Source: Candidatus Poribacteria bacterium (GTDB lineage: Bacteria; Poribacteria; WGA-4E; WGA-3G). From it: a stretch of 64,000 nucleotides of DNA. The notes beneath the pieces are model-generated. The model saw nothing but the letters and a program-made list of their open reading frames with translations, was not told the DNA's origin and ran no database searches. The DNA is taken from positions 49,177-113,176 of the forward strand of contig JAJEET010000085.1 of NCBI GenBank assembly GCA_022820835.1, given 5' to 3'. Both the position numbers and the translations under genes were made by a program. This document shows positions 35,476 to 42,801 of this stretch, piece by piece. How positions within the stretch are numbered: position 1 is the stretch's first letter; each line of letters opens with the position of its first letter.

Positions 35476-36363
35476 TCAAATTTTTTCGCGATAAGGTCCT
35501 TTGAATTCTTCTCTAAAGTGCCGATCTATGAAATTTATGCGAGGGTAATACATTTGACTCTGAGGATAATTAATTTTCTTCCCATGAAAACGCATCAACC
35601 ATTTACCGAAACCTGTTGATCCGTTTGCATACTCAGACACGAGTATTTCTAACTGATCCGACAATGTAAAGACCCCACGGTCGAATAACTTATGGTGTAG
35701 TGAACAGAGAGCTAAACCATTTTCTTCTGTATCAGGTCCGCCTTTCTCACGGGGCAGGATGTGCGCGGCTTCCAGTGCAACTGGTTGATGTTGCAATTTT
35801 ACATCAAAACCACAAACAGCACATTTATATTCATAGGCTCTCAGGACATTTTCGCGAAAGTTTGGGTCACGTTTTTGTCGATTAGGAGTATGGAAGGGGT
35901 ACTCAAGTCCAACAGCCTGTGAAATATCCTCGTGTATTGAAGAACGAAAATGATCAAGCATATTTTCGCTTATTTCTAAAGCAAGGCTGGAATCGCTCTG
36001 TAGGTGATCAACAATTACTTTGCGGAATCCTCCAGAGGCATTGTGGCATTTTAGATCGGTGATGTGGGCATCCCCTTTGGATGTTTGACCGATGAGTTTG
36101 GCATTGGTTACCTTCCAAACTTTATCCTCGCGTAAGCGCCAAAACGGATAGTGGGGCCGAGGTTTCGACTGATCTGTCCCAAATTCGCGTAGTAATTCTG
36201 AAAGTTTTTTTTCTATTTCGGTGTATGGTATAAGTTGATTTTCTCCGCGTTGCAATTTGCCAATTGCGTACAGGACTAGAAGAGGCTTGTGAGGTGCTAC
36301 TTTATTTCCTCTTTTCCATACTTTTAGGCTCTTAAATTTCTCAATAATATCTTCTCTTGTCAT
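35476..36363 (-). CDS. Predicted sulfur-binding-domain HNH endonuclease (phosphorothioate-dependent restriction type)
   Basis: 295 residues. The N-terminal half (NKVAPHKPLLVLYAIGKL, then PHYPFWRLREDKVWKV at about 70-85) resembles the sulfur-binding domain of ScoMcrA-type enzymes, which bind phosphorothioated DNA. The C-terminal half is a McrA-type HNH nuclease with CAVCGFD, LEAAHILPREKGGPDTEENG and LCSLHHKLFDRG; the zinc cysteines and the H-N-H residues are intact. Such enzymes normally cut phosphorothioate-modified DNA. Finding one beside a modification operon is odd (see finding). The gene is separated from that operon by 420 bp, so it may be independently controlled. Confidence 0.8.
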   Translation of the reverse strand: MTREDIIEKFKSLKVWKRGNKVAPHKPLLVLYAIGKLQRGENQLIPYTEIEKKLSELLREFGTDQSKPRPHYPFWRLREDKVWKVTNAKLIGQTSKGDAHITDLKCHNASGGFRKVIVDHLQSDSSLALEISENMLDHFRSSIHEDISQAVGLEYPFHTPNRQKRDPNFRENVLRAYEYKCAVCGFDVKLQHQPVALEAAHILPREKGGPDTEENGLALCSLHHKLFDRGVFTLSDQLEILVSEYANGSTGFGKWLMRFHGKKINYPQSQMYYPRINFIDRHFREEFKGPYREKI

Positions 36364-36416
36364 TTCACTTTACCATGTTTTAAGGGTATACTTCGGTAGG
36401 TATAGAATATTACAGG

Positions 36417-36833
36417 TTACGACTTTGTAGGTGGTATCGTGATGCTTTCCTTAGTAACTCGGATCAAGAAACGCAGTGCCTTGTTCACAGACGCAGCGTC
36501 CGGATATGCCTCGATGACATCAGGTTCTAACTTGATGATAGAATTATCAAGCTGCTTAGACCCGCGGTCTAAAGGCTTCGTTGGTAAGTTGTAAGAATAT
36601 GTCCTTCTGTTTTCTCTCGTGGCTTGGATCAGGTGTCGCAATGCTTCGTTGGCAGTAGAAGCGTCTGAAAATACCGCAGCGACATCGGGTTCTAACTGGA
36701 CAAAGTTACCGAACTGCTTGCGCGCAGGACCGAATTTTCGTACCCGCAAGTTTTTCAGATCGTACTCTGGACGGAGTTCATCGTGTATTATGGTTTTGTC
36801 CTTCTTTATACGTTTCTCTTTTCTAACAGGCAG
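36417..36833 (-). CDS. Duplicated RHH/CopG-like small protein, probable CTG start
   Basis: The track ORF (start 36917) includes a near-perfect promoter, so translation must begin downstream. CTG at 36831-36833 is the only in-frame candidate 9 bp after a strong AGGAGG, giving 138 residues. The protein contains two copies of one unit: FVQLEPDVAAVFSDASTANEALRHLIQATR and IIKLEPDVIEAYPDAASVNKALRFLIRVTK. The unit resembles the small ribbon-helix-helix-like antitoxin pattern (L-DV-F-S-VN-ALR). A tandem copy could make a single-chain pseudo-dimer. No toxin gene is adjacent. Its N-terminus is strongly basic (KEKRIKKDK). A CTG start is rare and should be treated as tentative. Confidence 0.55.
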   Translation of the reverse strand: MPVRKEKRIKKDKTIIHDELRPEYDLKNLRVRKFGPARKQFGNFVQLEPDVAAVFSDASTANEALRHLIQATRENRRTYSYNLPTKPLDRGSKQLDNSIIKLEPDVIEAYPDAASVNKALRFLIRVTKESITIPPTKS

Positions 36834-36860
36834 TTCGCCTCCCCTCCTAAGGATGGATTT

Positions 36861-36889
36861 ATTATAACCTATATTAAGAAAAAAGTCAA
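36861..36889 (-). promoter_or_regulatory. Near-perfect sigma-70 promoter
   Basis: On the minus strand TTGACT (36884-36889), a 17-bp spacer and TATAAT (36861-36866), then AGGAGGGGAGG shortly after. It lies inside the 5' part of the 36917 ORF, which decides against that start. Confidence 0.85.
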
Positions 36890-36957
36890 CGGTTGTATAG
36901 AGTTGCGTCAGAGGCATTCGATTTTCAGAAATTATTGGGTTTCACGTCTTTTTTATC

Positions 36958-37108
36958 GGACGGACGCAATTTTGACTACGGTCTGTTCTGTTAGATGAGA
37001 TTTCTCGGAAAAGATAGTGTTCTGGTAGCACGATGCACTTCGCATCTGGGCGAGTACGCCGCAAAACTGGGAAGTTTGTGGTACAAAAGAGCAGCATGCG
37101 TAAGTTCT
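36958..37108. mobile_element. MITE-like element, family B, copy 2
   Basis: About 151 bp with ends GGACGGACGCA and TGCGTAAGTTCT. The interior matches copy 1 (TCTGTTAGATGAGATTTCTC, GGGAAGTTTGTG) and carries an extra GCACGATGCACTTCGCATCTGGGC-type insert of about 30 bp. Confidence 0.65.
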
Positions 37109-37144
37109 ATTTTATTTCGTCCGGCTTGGTTAGGAAACTGTACG

Positions 37145-37445
37145 GTAGGTGTCGATTTAGAGATTTTTCATGGTATTTTGTAGGAAGGTCTCTACACATA
37201 TCGCCCCTACGGGGCTTAGGTTTTTTGGTCAGACGGTGCTATAAACATTGCGTCGCTACGCGACTGAAGAGGTTTTTGAAGTCCAAAATCTTTTGATGGA
37301 GGTCTGCGAGTGTCCCGGTCGCTACGGGACTGAAGAGGTTTTTTGAAGGTTTCAAGGTTTCTGTGTAAAATCTGGTTCCCCTTCCCAGTAACGGGTGGGA
37401 TGGAAACCTCGGCTTTCGGTTGCAAACCGAACCTACCGGGCCTGG
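37145..37445. repeat. Long dispersed repeat, family C, copy 1
   Basis: About 300 bp nearly identical in order to 63621-63855. It begins with a GTAGGTGTCGATT-type start, has a CGCCCCTACGGGGC palindrome, an ATAAACATTGCGTCGCTACGCGACTGAAGAGG unit, and ends in CCCAGTAACGGGTGGGATGG and AACCTACCGGGCCTGG. This copy has one extra palindromic unit (TCCCGGTCGCTACGGGACTGAAGAGG) that the other lacks. No gene is seen between 36918 and 37654 apart from these repeats. Confidence 0.7.
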
Positions 37446-37581
37446 AGTGAAAAGTTGATTAGGATCCGGTTCGGTTGGAATGCAGGTCGCAACCCCCCTT
37501 TATCCCCCCTTATCAGGGGGGAAGGTGAGTACGCTGCAAAACCTGACCTACCGGGTCTGGGGGTGAAAAATTGATATTCGC

Positions 37582-37610
37582 TTGACATCGCTAACCTGCT
37601 GTGGTATTAT
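37582..37610 (+). promoter_or_regulatory. Strong promoter for the 37655 gene
   Basis: TTGACA (37582-37587), a 17-bp spacer and TATTAT (37605-37610) lie 45 bp before the ATG; GGAGG (37647-37651) is the Shine-Dalgarno. Confidence 0.8.
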
Positions 37611-37654
37611 GCTATATGAAGTTATAGCGTGTTTTATCTCAACATTGGAGGCGA

Positions 37655-38152
37655 ATGATGCGAAATGATAAACGTTTACGAAAACTGTCCGCACACAGCT
37701 GGATAAAACGAGCCGTCGGGATCCTGGTATGCGTCGCGTTCTTTGGCGTGATTGCGTCGGCACAGAAGCGCAGCGACGACGATACCGAAGGGATTACCTT
37801 AGCGGACCTCGGCGTAACAGCGGCACAGAAAACTGAACTTGAGACGCTCTGGAAATTGAAACGCCGGAAACAGATTCAGGCGGTCGAGGACCTGAAGACG
37901 CTAAACCGGCTTGCGAAGGATACACTCGCTAAAGAGACAGATATTCAGGAGACACTCATCGAATTTCGCACGAAACGTAAAGCGGCACAGCAGAAGATTG
38001 AGAAGATTGAGGAAGGCTTGCTAAAGACGCTGCCGATCCGCGCACAACTCCACCTAACACTTTTGGGGGTGTTGGATAACGGCATCCCACCGAGAGTACC
38101 GAAGTCGCAAACTGATAAGAAAACGGACGGAACATCACAGCAGCAAAAATAA
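37655..38152 (+). CDS. Exported small helical protein (Spy/LTXXQ-like by pattern)
   Basis: 165 residues with an N-terminal basic region and signal peptide (GILVCVAFFGVIASAQ, cleavage likely after ASA). The mature part is a charged helical coil (about 55-125: QKTELETLWKLKRRKQIQAVEDLKTLNR) resembling periplasmic Spy/CpxP or other metal- or protein-binding hairpin proteins, with no defining LTxxQ motif. A Gln/Lys-rich tail follows. Strong promoter and GGAGG site support expression. Two in-frame ATGs (37655 and 37658) are both possible starts. Function unknown; a periplasmic chaperone role is a guess. Confidence 0.6.
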   Translation: MMRNDKRLRKLSAHSWIKRAVGILVCVAFFGVIASAQKRSDDDTEGITLADLGVTAAQKTELETLWKLKRRKQIQAVEDLKTLNRLAKDTLAKETDIQETLIEFRTKRKAAQQKIEKIEEGLLKTLPIRAQLHLTLLGVLDNGIPPRVPKSQTDKKTDGTSQQQK

Positions 38153-38157
38153 AAAAG

Positions 38158-38230
<73 letters not shown>

Positions 38231-38271
38231 ACATTCATAGATTATTTAATTATACCGTACATCTCCAAGGA

Positions 38272-39138
38272 ATGCAAGAAAAAATTACTTTTCCCAGAAA
38301 AATGGCGAATCGTCCGAATAAGGATCCGTTTTTCGCTTTCGCGAACCTCGACGATCGTGAAGTGGAACTCGCACGTGGCGCGCTCCTTATCGCGCAAAGC
38401 GAGTATCCCGAACTCGATATCGATGCATCCCTCCAGCAACTCGATGAAATGGCGGAAGCTGTTCGCTCGCAGATTCAGGAGGCGATGCCGCCGGAGCAAC
38501 GCGTTGCGGCACTCAATCAATACCTCTTCACAGAGAAGGGGTTTACTGGTAACAGCGATAACTACTACGCTTTGGGCAACAATTTCCTCAACGTTGTGCT
38601 GGAAAAAAAGACGGGGATCCCGATTACGTTAGCGGTTGTGTATATTGAAGTCGGTAGACGTGCCGGGTTACCGCTTGTCGGCATCAACTTTCCGAGCCAT
38701 TTCCTTGTCAAGTACCAACTCGAACATTTAGAGATTTTTCTTGATGTGTTTGAAGATGGTGTCTGTATGACCGATGATATGCTCGAAGCGAAACTTGAGG
38801 CGAACTTTGAGGGTCCCGTCCGCTTAGAACAGGCGATGTTAGCCGAAGCCACAGATAAGGAAATCTTGGCGCGTATTTTGCGGAACCTGACGCGCACCTA
38901 TACGCTCCTTGAGCAGTACGACAAAGCGGTTACCGCTTCTGAACGGATTACGTGGTTGCTCCCGAACGCCATCGGCGATTACCGAATGCTCGGCTATCTG
39001 TATTACAAGACGCACGCGTATAGCCAGAGCATCACCGCTTTTGAAACATACCTTCGACTCGCTGATATAGCACCCGATACCGAAGAAATCGAACAGAACA
39101 TACAGCACCTCCAGAGACTATTGGCGCGCCTGAATTAA
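38272..39138 (+). CDS. SirB1-type transglutaminase-like protein with TPR tail
   Basis: 288 residues. The N-terminal two thirds match the SirB1/transglutaminase-like family: DNYYALGNNFLNVVLEKKTGIPITLAVVYIEVGRRAGLPLVGINFPSHFLVKY contains the typical region, but the usual catalytic Cys is not evident (a Tyr/Asn-rich stretch is in its place), so it may be inactive as a protease. The C-terminal third is TPR-like (YDKAVTASERITWLLPNAIGDYRMLGYLYYKTHAYSQSI). Two starts are possible, 38272 and 38302, neither with a clean Shine-Dalgarno. It precedes tsaB by 23 bp. Confidence 0.8.
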   Translation: MQEKITFPRKMANRPNKDPFFAFANLDDREVELARGALLIAQSEYPELDIDASLQQLDEMAEAVRSQIQEAMPPEQRVAALNQYLFTEKGFTGNSDNYYALGNNFLNVVLEKKTGIPITLAVVYIEVGRRAGLPLVGINFPSHFLVKYQLEHLEIFLDVFEDGVCMTDDMLEAKLEANFEGPVRLEQAMLAEATDKEILARILRNLTRTYTLLEQYDKAVTASERITWLLPNAIGDYRMLGYLYYKTHAYSQSITAFETYLRLADIAPDTEEIEQNIQHLQRLLARLN

Positions 39139-39161
39139 ACTTCAGAATTCATTTAGAATAT

Positions 39162-39842
39162 ATGAAAATTTTAGGTATTGATACTTCAACGCCTATCGGC
39201 AGTGTTGCCTTGATAGACGGCGAAAACTTGGTTGCAGAGCATACACTCAATATCGTGCAAGCGCACTCCTCCAGACTTATGCCCGCGATTGATACTGTGC
39301 TGAAATGGAGCGACATCACGGCAGCAGATTTAGATGGGTGTGCTGTCGGTGTCGGACCTGGGTCGTTTACGGGTGTCCGTATCGGTGTTGCAACGGTAAA
39401 GTCTATATGCTATGCGCTCGATAAACCGATTGTCGGTGTTTCAACGTTGGAGGCGGTCGCTTATAACCTCCGATGGACAAACGGGGTTATTTGTCCGCTC
39501 TTTGACGCTCGACGGAGTGAAATCTACGGTGCCATTTTTGAAGGCGGAACCGAATGGCAACGCCTCAGCGAGGAGCTCTGCTTATCCATTGACGCTTTCC
39601 TTGATCGTCTTGGGACGCACACTGCTTCGGATTGCCCTATTAACTTCGTTGGCGATGGGTTGTTCACCTACGGAGAGGCAGTCCGTGAAAGGCTCGGTGA
39701 GAGAGCTCTTTTTGCGGATGCTATTTTCAATGTCCCCCGCGGCGCAACGATTGCCTGTCTTGGCGCGCAACGCCTACAGCACGGAGAAGGTGATAGCTAC
39801 TGGACTTTGGTGCCAAATTATGTTAGAATTGGATTATATTGA
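39162..39842 (+). CDS. tsaB: TsaB, t6A tRNA-modification dimerization subunit
   Basis: 226 residues, normal length. It is an ASKHA-fold protein of the threonylcarbamoyl-AMP-dependent tRNA A37 modification complex (TsaB-TsaD-TsaE). Signatures are ILGIDTSTPIGSVALI at the N-terminus, HSSRLMPAIDTVL, and GVGPGSFTGVRIGVATVKSICYALDKPIVGVSTLEA, which is diagnostic. It lacks the metal-binding His of TsaD, as expected. Another complex gene, tsaE, lies at 55740. The upstream SirB1-like gene is probably co-transcribed. Confidence 0.93.
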   Translation: MKILGIDTSTPIGSVALIDGENLVAEHTLNIVQAHSSRLMPAIDTVLKWSDITAADLDGCAVGVGPGSFTGVRIGVATVKSICYALDKPIVGVSTLEAVAYNLRWTNGVICPLFDARRSEIYGAIFEGGTEWQRLSEELCLSIDAFLDRLGTHTASDCPINFVGDGLFTYGEAVRERLGERALFADAIFNVPRGATIACLGAQRLQHGEGDSYWTLVPNYVRIGLY

Positions 39843-39868
39843 GTCAGGCACATTTTTTTGAGTAAACC

Positions 39869-40141
39869 ATGTATATCAGCAGATTGGAATGGGATGACTA
39901 TCGCATTGAACATATTGCTCGGCATAACGTAGAACCGGATGAAGTATGGGAGGTCTGTGAAGACCCACACCATTTGGCCCGTCGTCACGGGCAAAATCGG
40001 TATCTTGTTTATGGACAAACAGCAGATGGACGATATTTATTTATTGTCTTAGAAGGTATCCGAGGAACTATGTATAAACCTATTACCGCACGAGATATGA
40101 CCGTTCGGGAAAAACAAAACTTTAGGAGGCGCAGAAGATGA
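39869..40141 (+). CDS. BrnT/DUF497-like toxin
   Basis: 90 residues with the DUF497 pattern: LEWDDYRIEHIARHNVEPDEVWEV, then NRYLVYGQTADGRYLFIVLE and a C-terminal ITARDMTVREKQNFRRR. Families of this kind include BrnT, a ribonuclease toxin with RelE-like fold. The stop overlaps the antitoxin-like gene by 4 bp. In brnTA pairs toxin precedes antitoxin, as here. It ends in an arginine run. Activity is inferred from family only. Confidence 0.75.
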   Translation: MYISRLEWDDYRIEHIARHNVEPDEVWEVCEDPHHLARRHGQNRYLVYGQTADGRYLFIVLEGIRGTMYKPITARDMTVREKQNFRRRRR

Positions 40142-40401
40142 AAGAATTGCAGGTACCCGAGTTTTCAACCTATGAAGAGGAGGCTGATTTCTGGGATAAC
40201 TTGGACACCGCCGATTTCATGGCGGACGATGACCAGTGGTTTCGCTTTGAAACATTACACAAGCGGGCGATTCGCGTCGCAATTCTTCCTGAAATCGCTG
40301 AAGAACTTAGTCAAAAAGCACAAGCACAAGGCGTATCAATTGAAACTTTAGTGAATACACTTTTGATCGAACACGTACGGGAATCAACGTTGTCGCATTA
40401 G
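40138..40401 (+). CDS. CopG-like antitoxin paired with the BrnT-like toxin
   Basis: 87 residues. The FSTYEEEADFWDNLDTADFM N-terminus and the C-terminal IRVAILPEIAEELSQKAQAQGVSIETLVNTLLIEHV are typical of CopG/RHH-type antitoxins, in which the C-terminal portion forms the ribbon-helix-helix DNA-binding domain. It overlaps the toxin gene by 4 bp and ends immediately before the flippase ATG. The pair probably autoregulates, as BrnTA does. Confidence 0.75.
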   Translation: MKELQVPEFSTYEEEADFWDNLDTADFMADDDQWFRFETLHKRAIRVAILPEIAEELSQKAQAQGVSIETLVNTLLIEHVRESTLSH

Positions 40402-41832
40402 ATGAACCGTATTTTTAAAAACACGTCCAGCCTCTTTGGTGCGCACCTCATCGGTCGCCTTGCTTCACTGGTGATAACTGTCTGGCTCATGCCACGTTAT
40501 TTCACTGAAACGGAGTTCGGCGGCTATTTTGCTGCGATCGCGCTCACCAATCTCGTTGCTATCATAACAGAACTCGGCATGCAAAACCCGCTCATCCGAG
40601 AAATGACACTGCATCTGGATCAGACGCGGCACTACCTCGGCAACGCGCTCATCGTTCGCGGTCTGTTGTCGATCCTTGCCTACGCGATTATGCTTGGCAG
40701 CGGTATCATCCTCTATACCCCGATAATCGTAGAGATGATAATTTTCTTAGGATTGGCAGAGATTGCCAATTCGATTGCGCAGTTGTACCGGTGCGTCTTC
40801 CGTGCGCACGAGGAGATGAAATATGAGGCGTTCACTGTGGTTGCTGAGCGTGCGGTGTTCCTCTTAATCAGCGGTGCTGTGATCCTGCTCGGATATGGAT
40901 TGGTGACCGTCTGCCAAGTCATGTTAGCCGCGGGGTGTATTAACCTTATCTTGAGCATTGGGTTCACCCGTTTCCGTTTCACGCAACTCCGCTTTGAACC
41001 GAGCATGGCGATTGTGAAGGTGCTGATGCAGCAGGCACTCCCTTTTGCGGTCGGTAATTTCCTCAATCTCCTCTATTTTCGTATAGATTTGATTCTGCTG
41101 CCGAAACTCAGTTCAGAAGGCTTAGATGCAAACACGTGGTATGGATTGGCGTATACAATTGTCAACGCCTTCACGATTCTACCGGGTGCGTTCATGATGG
41201 GTGCGATGTTTCCGGTGCTATCGCGTGCGTGGGAACGTGAGAAGGGACGATTTCCGAGCGTATACACCTTCGGTATGCGGTGGATGGTGCTAACAGGGCT
41301 GCCTTTCGCTGTCGGTCTTTCAACACTATCGTTTGAGATTGCTGGGGTCTTGTTTCCGAATTATACACCGGATGAAGTCGGCAAAGTGGGTGCAGCACTC
41401 CAATGGCTCAGTTGGGCAGGTGGACTCCTCTTTTTAACGACGGCAGTGCTGGCGGTGCTACGCGCAACGGATAAACGCCGTGCGTTTTCTGTGCTGATGG
41501 GAACGACAGCATTCTTGAATATCTGCCTGAATTTATACCTGATTCCACGTTTCAGTCATGTCGGTGCAGCAATAGCGATGGTCATCAGTGAGGCGTACGT
41601 ACTCATCGTGGGACTCGGTTACATCTCAAGAAATATCGTCAAGTTCCGCGAGACATTTCCTGTAGTGCCGACGTTTTTGAAAGCGGTCTTCCTTTCTATT
41701 GTGATGTGGATCGGTTTAGTGTTGTTGAAGGGAATTCTCTCGGTTTGGGTGTTGATTCCATTGGCTGTGCTGTTTTACGGTGGCGGGATCGCCATTTTAG
41801 GTGAATTCCGGGAGAGCGTTAGGTTTGATTAG
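40402..41832 (+). CDS. Oligosaccharide flippase (Wzx/MATE-like) membrane protein
   Basis: 476 residues with about 12-14 membrane segments and the N-terminal SSLFGAHLIGRLASLVITVWLMPRYFTETEFGGYFAAIAL pattern of the polysaccharide-biosynthesis/flippase group. Such proteins move lipid-linked sugars across the inner membrane. No glycosyltransferase cluster is adjacent; the closest glycosyltransferase is at 56179. The ATG follows the antitoxin stop with zero bases between, so translation is probably coupled. A family-B MITE-like element follows 58 bp later. Confidence 0.85.
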   Translation: MNRIFKNTSSLFGAHLIGRLASLVITVWLMPRYFTETEFGGYFAAIALTNLVAIITELGMQNPLIREMTLHLDQTRHYLGNALIVRGLLSILAYAIMLGSGIILYTPIIVEMIIFLGLAEIANSIAQLYRCVFRAHEEMKYEAFTVVAERAVFLLISGAVILLGYGLVTVCQVMLAAGCINLILSIGFTRFRFTQLRFEPSMAIVKVLMQQALPFAVGNFLNLLYFRIDLILLPKLSSEGLDANTWYGLAYTIVNAFTILPGAFMMGAMFPVLSRAWEREKGRFPSVYTFGMRWMVLTGLPFAVGLSTLSFEIAGVLFPNYTPDEVGKVGAALQWLSWAGGLLFLTTAVLAVLRATDKRRAFSVLMGTTAFLNICLNLYLIPRFSHVGAAIAMVISEAYVLIVGLGYISRNIVKFRETFPVVPTFLKAVFLSIVMWIGLVLLKGILSVWVLIPLAVLFYGGGIAILGEFRESVRFD

Positions 41833-41889
41833 CGCGTGTGGATATTTTGTCAGCATCAGGATTTGTAGGATTAAAGGATTTACTATAGC

Positions 41890-41956
41890 AGGACGGACGC
41901 GATTTTGGCACAAACTGGGAAGTTTGTGGTACAAAAGAGCATCATGCGTAAGTCCT
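41890..41956. mobile_element. Shortened MITE-like element, family B, copy 3
   Basis: 67 bp with ends AGGACGGACGC and TGCGTAAGTCCT and the inner hairpin CACAAACTGGGAAGTTTGTG. It lacks the central part of the full-length copies, so it looks like an internal deletion derivative. It ends 8 bp before the AIM24-family pseudogene. Confidence 0.65.
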
Positions 41957-41963
41957 AAATAGG

Positions 41964-42610
41964 TTAGTTGCTCGGAGATGGCACTTGTTCAATGATGCGG
42001 TCAGCCAGCTTTGAAAAAGGCAAACTCTGGAGATAAACAGTGCCGGTACCACTCAAGGTCGCGAGGAAAAGTCCCTCACCGCCAAAGAACATTGACTTTA
42101 AACCTTTAACCATTTCAATGTTGTAGTCAACACCAGAAGTGAAGGCGACAAGACAGCCGGTGTCAACACGGAGTGTCTCGTTGAGGAGTTCCTTTTTCAC
42201 GACTGAGCCACCGGCGTGTATAAACGCCAGTCCATCCCCGCTTAAACGTTGCAGAATGAAACCTTCACCGCCAAAAAACCTGTACCTAACCTACGTGAGA
42301 AGGCAATATCGAGTTTCGTCCCCAAGGCGGCACAGAGGAAAGCATCCTTCTGGCAGAGCAGTTCTCCGCCGAGTTGGACGAGGTCAATCGGGATAATATG
42401 GCCGGGATAAGGTGCGGCAAAAGCCACTCGTCTTTTGCGGTTGCTTGTGTTGGTAAAATGCGTCAGAAATAGCGACTCGCCGCTGATAGCACGCTTGCCA
42501 GCACTCAGGAGTTTGCCCATAAGCCCTGCTTCTTCATTGGAACCATCGCCCATTTTTGCTTCATAACGTGAGTTTGATAAAAGTGGGATGTTGGGTTTCG
42601 CTACCGCTAT
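41964..42610 (-). pseudogene. AIM24/TIGR00266-family gene, frameshifted and 5'-truncated
   Basis: Two adjacent ORFs (42242-42553 and 41964-42200) form one AIM24-family protein: [40 protein letters not shown], then in another frame [25 protein letters not shown] and [11 protein letters not shown]. The break falls at an A6 tract (42273-42278, T6 on the coding strand), where one base is missing. Upstream codons stay open only to 42610, and the usual roughly 40-60 N-terminal residues are absent, so loss at the 5' end is separate from the frameshift. A sequencing error could explain the frameshift but not the missing start. Confidence 0.8.
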
Positions 42611-42801
42611 TTAGGCAGAAAGTGCTTTGAAAAACGGCATGTTTGTCGAAATTATAAGGCTTTTAGTGTATTTACCGCTCAACCCAACCTACAGATTTAT
42701 TTTTAAGTTCACGTTATTAACTTTTACTATTGTAATTACTGCAGTCATCTGGTAAAGATAGTATAGCAAATAAAAACAAAGATTACAAATTTTCTTTAGC
42801 G

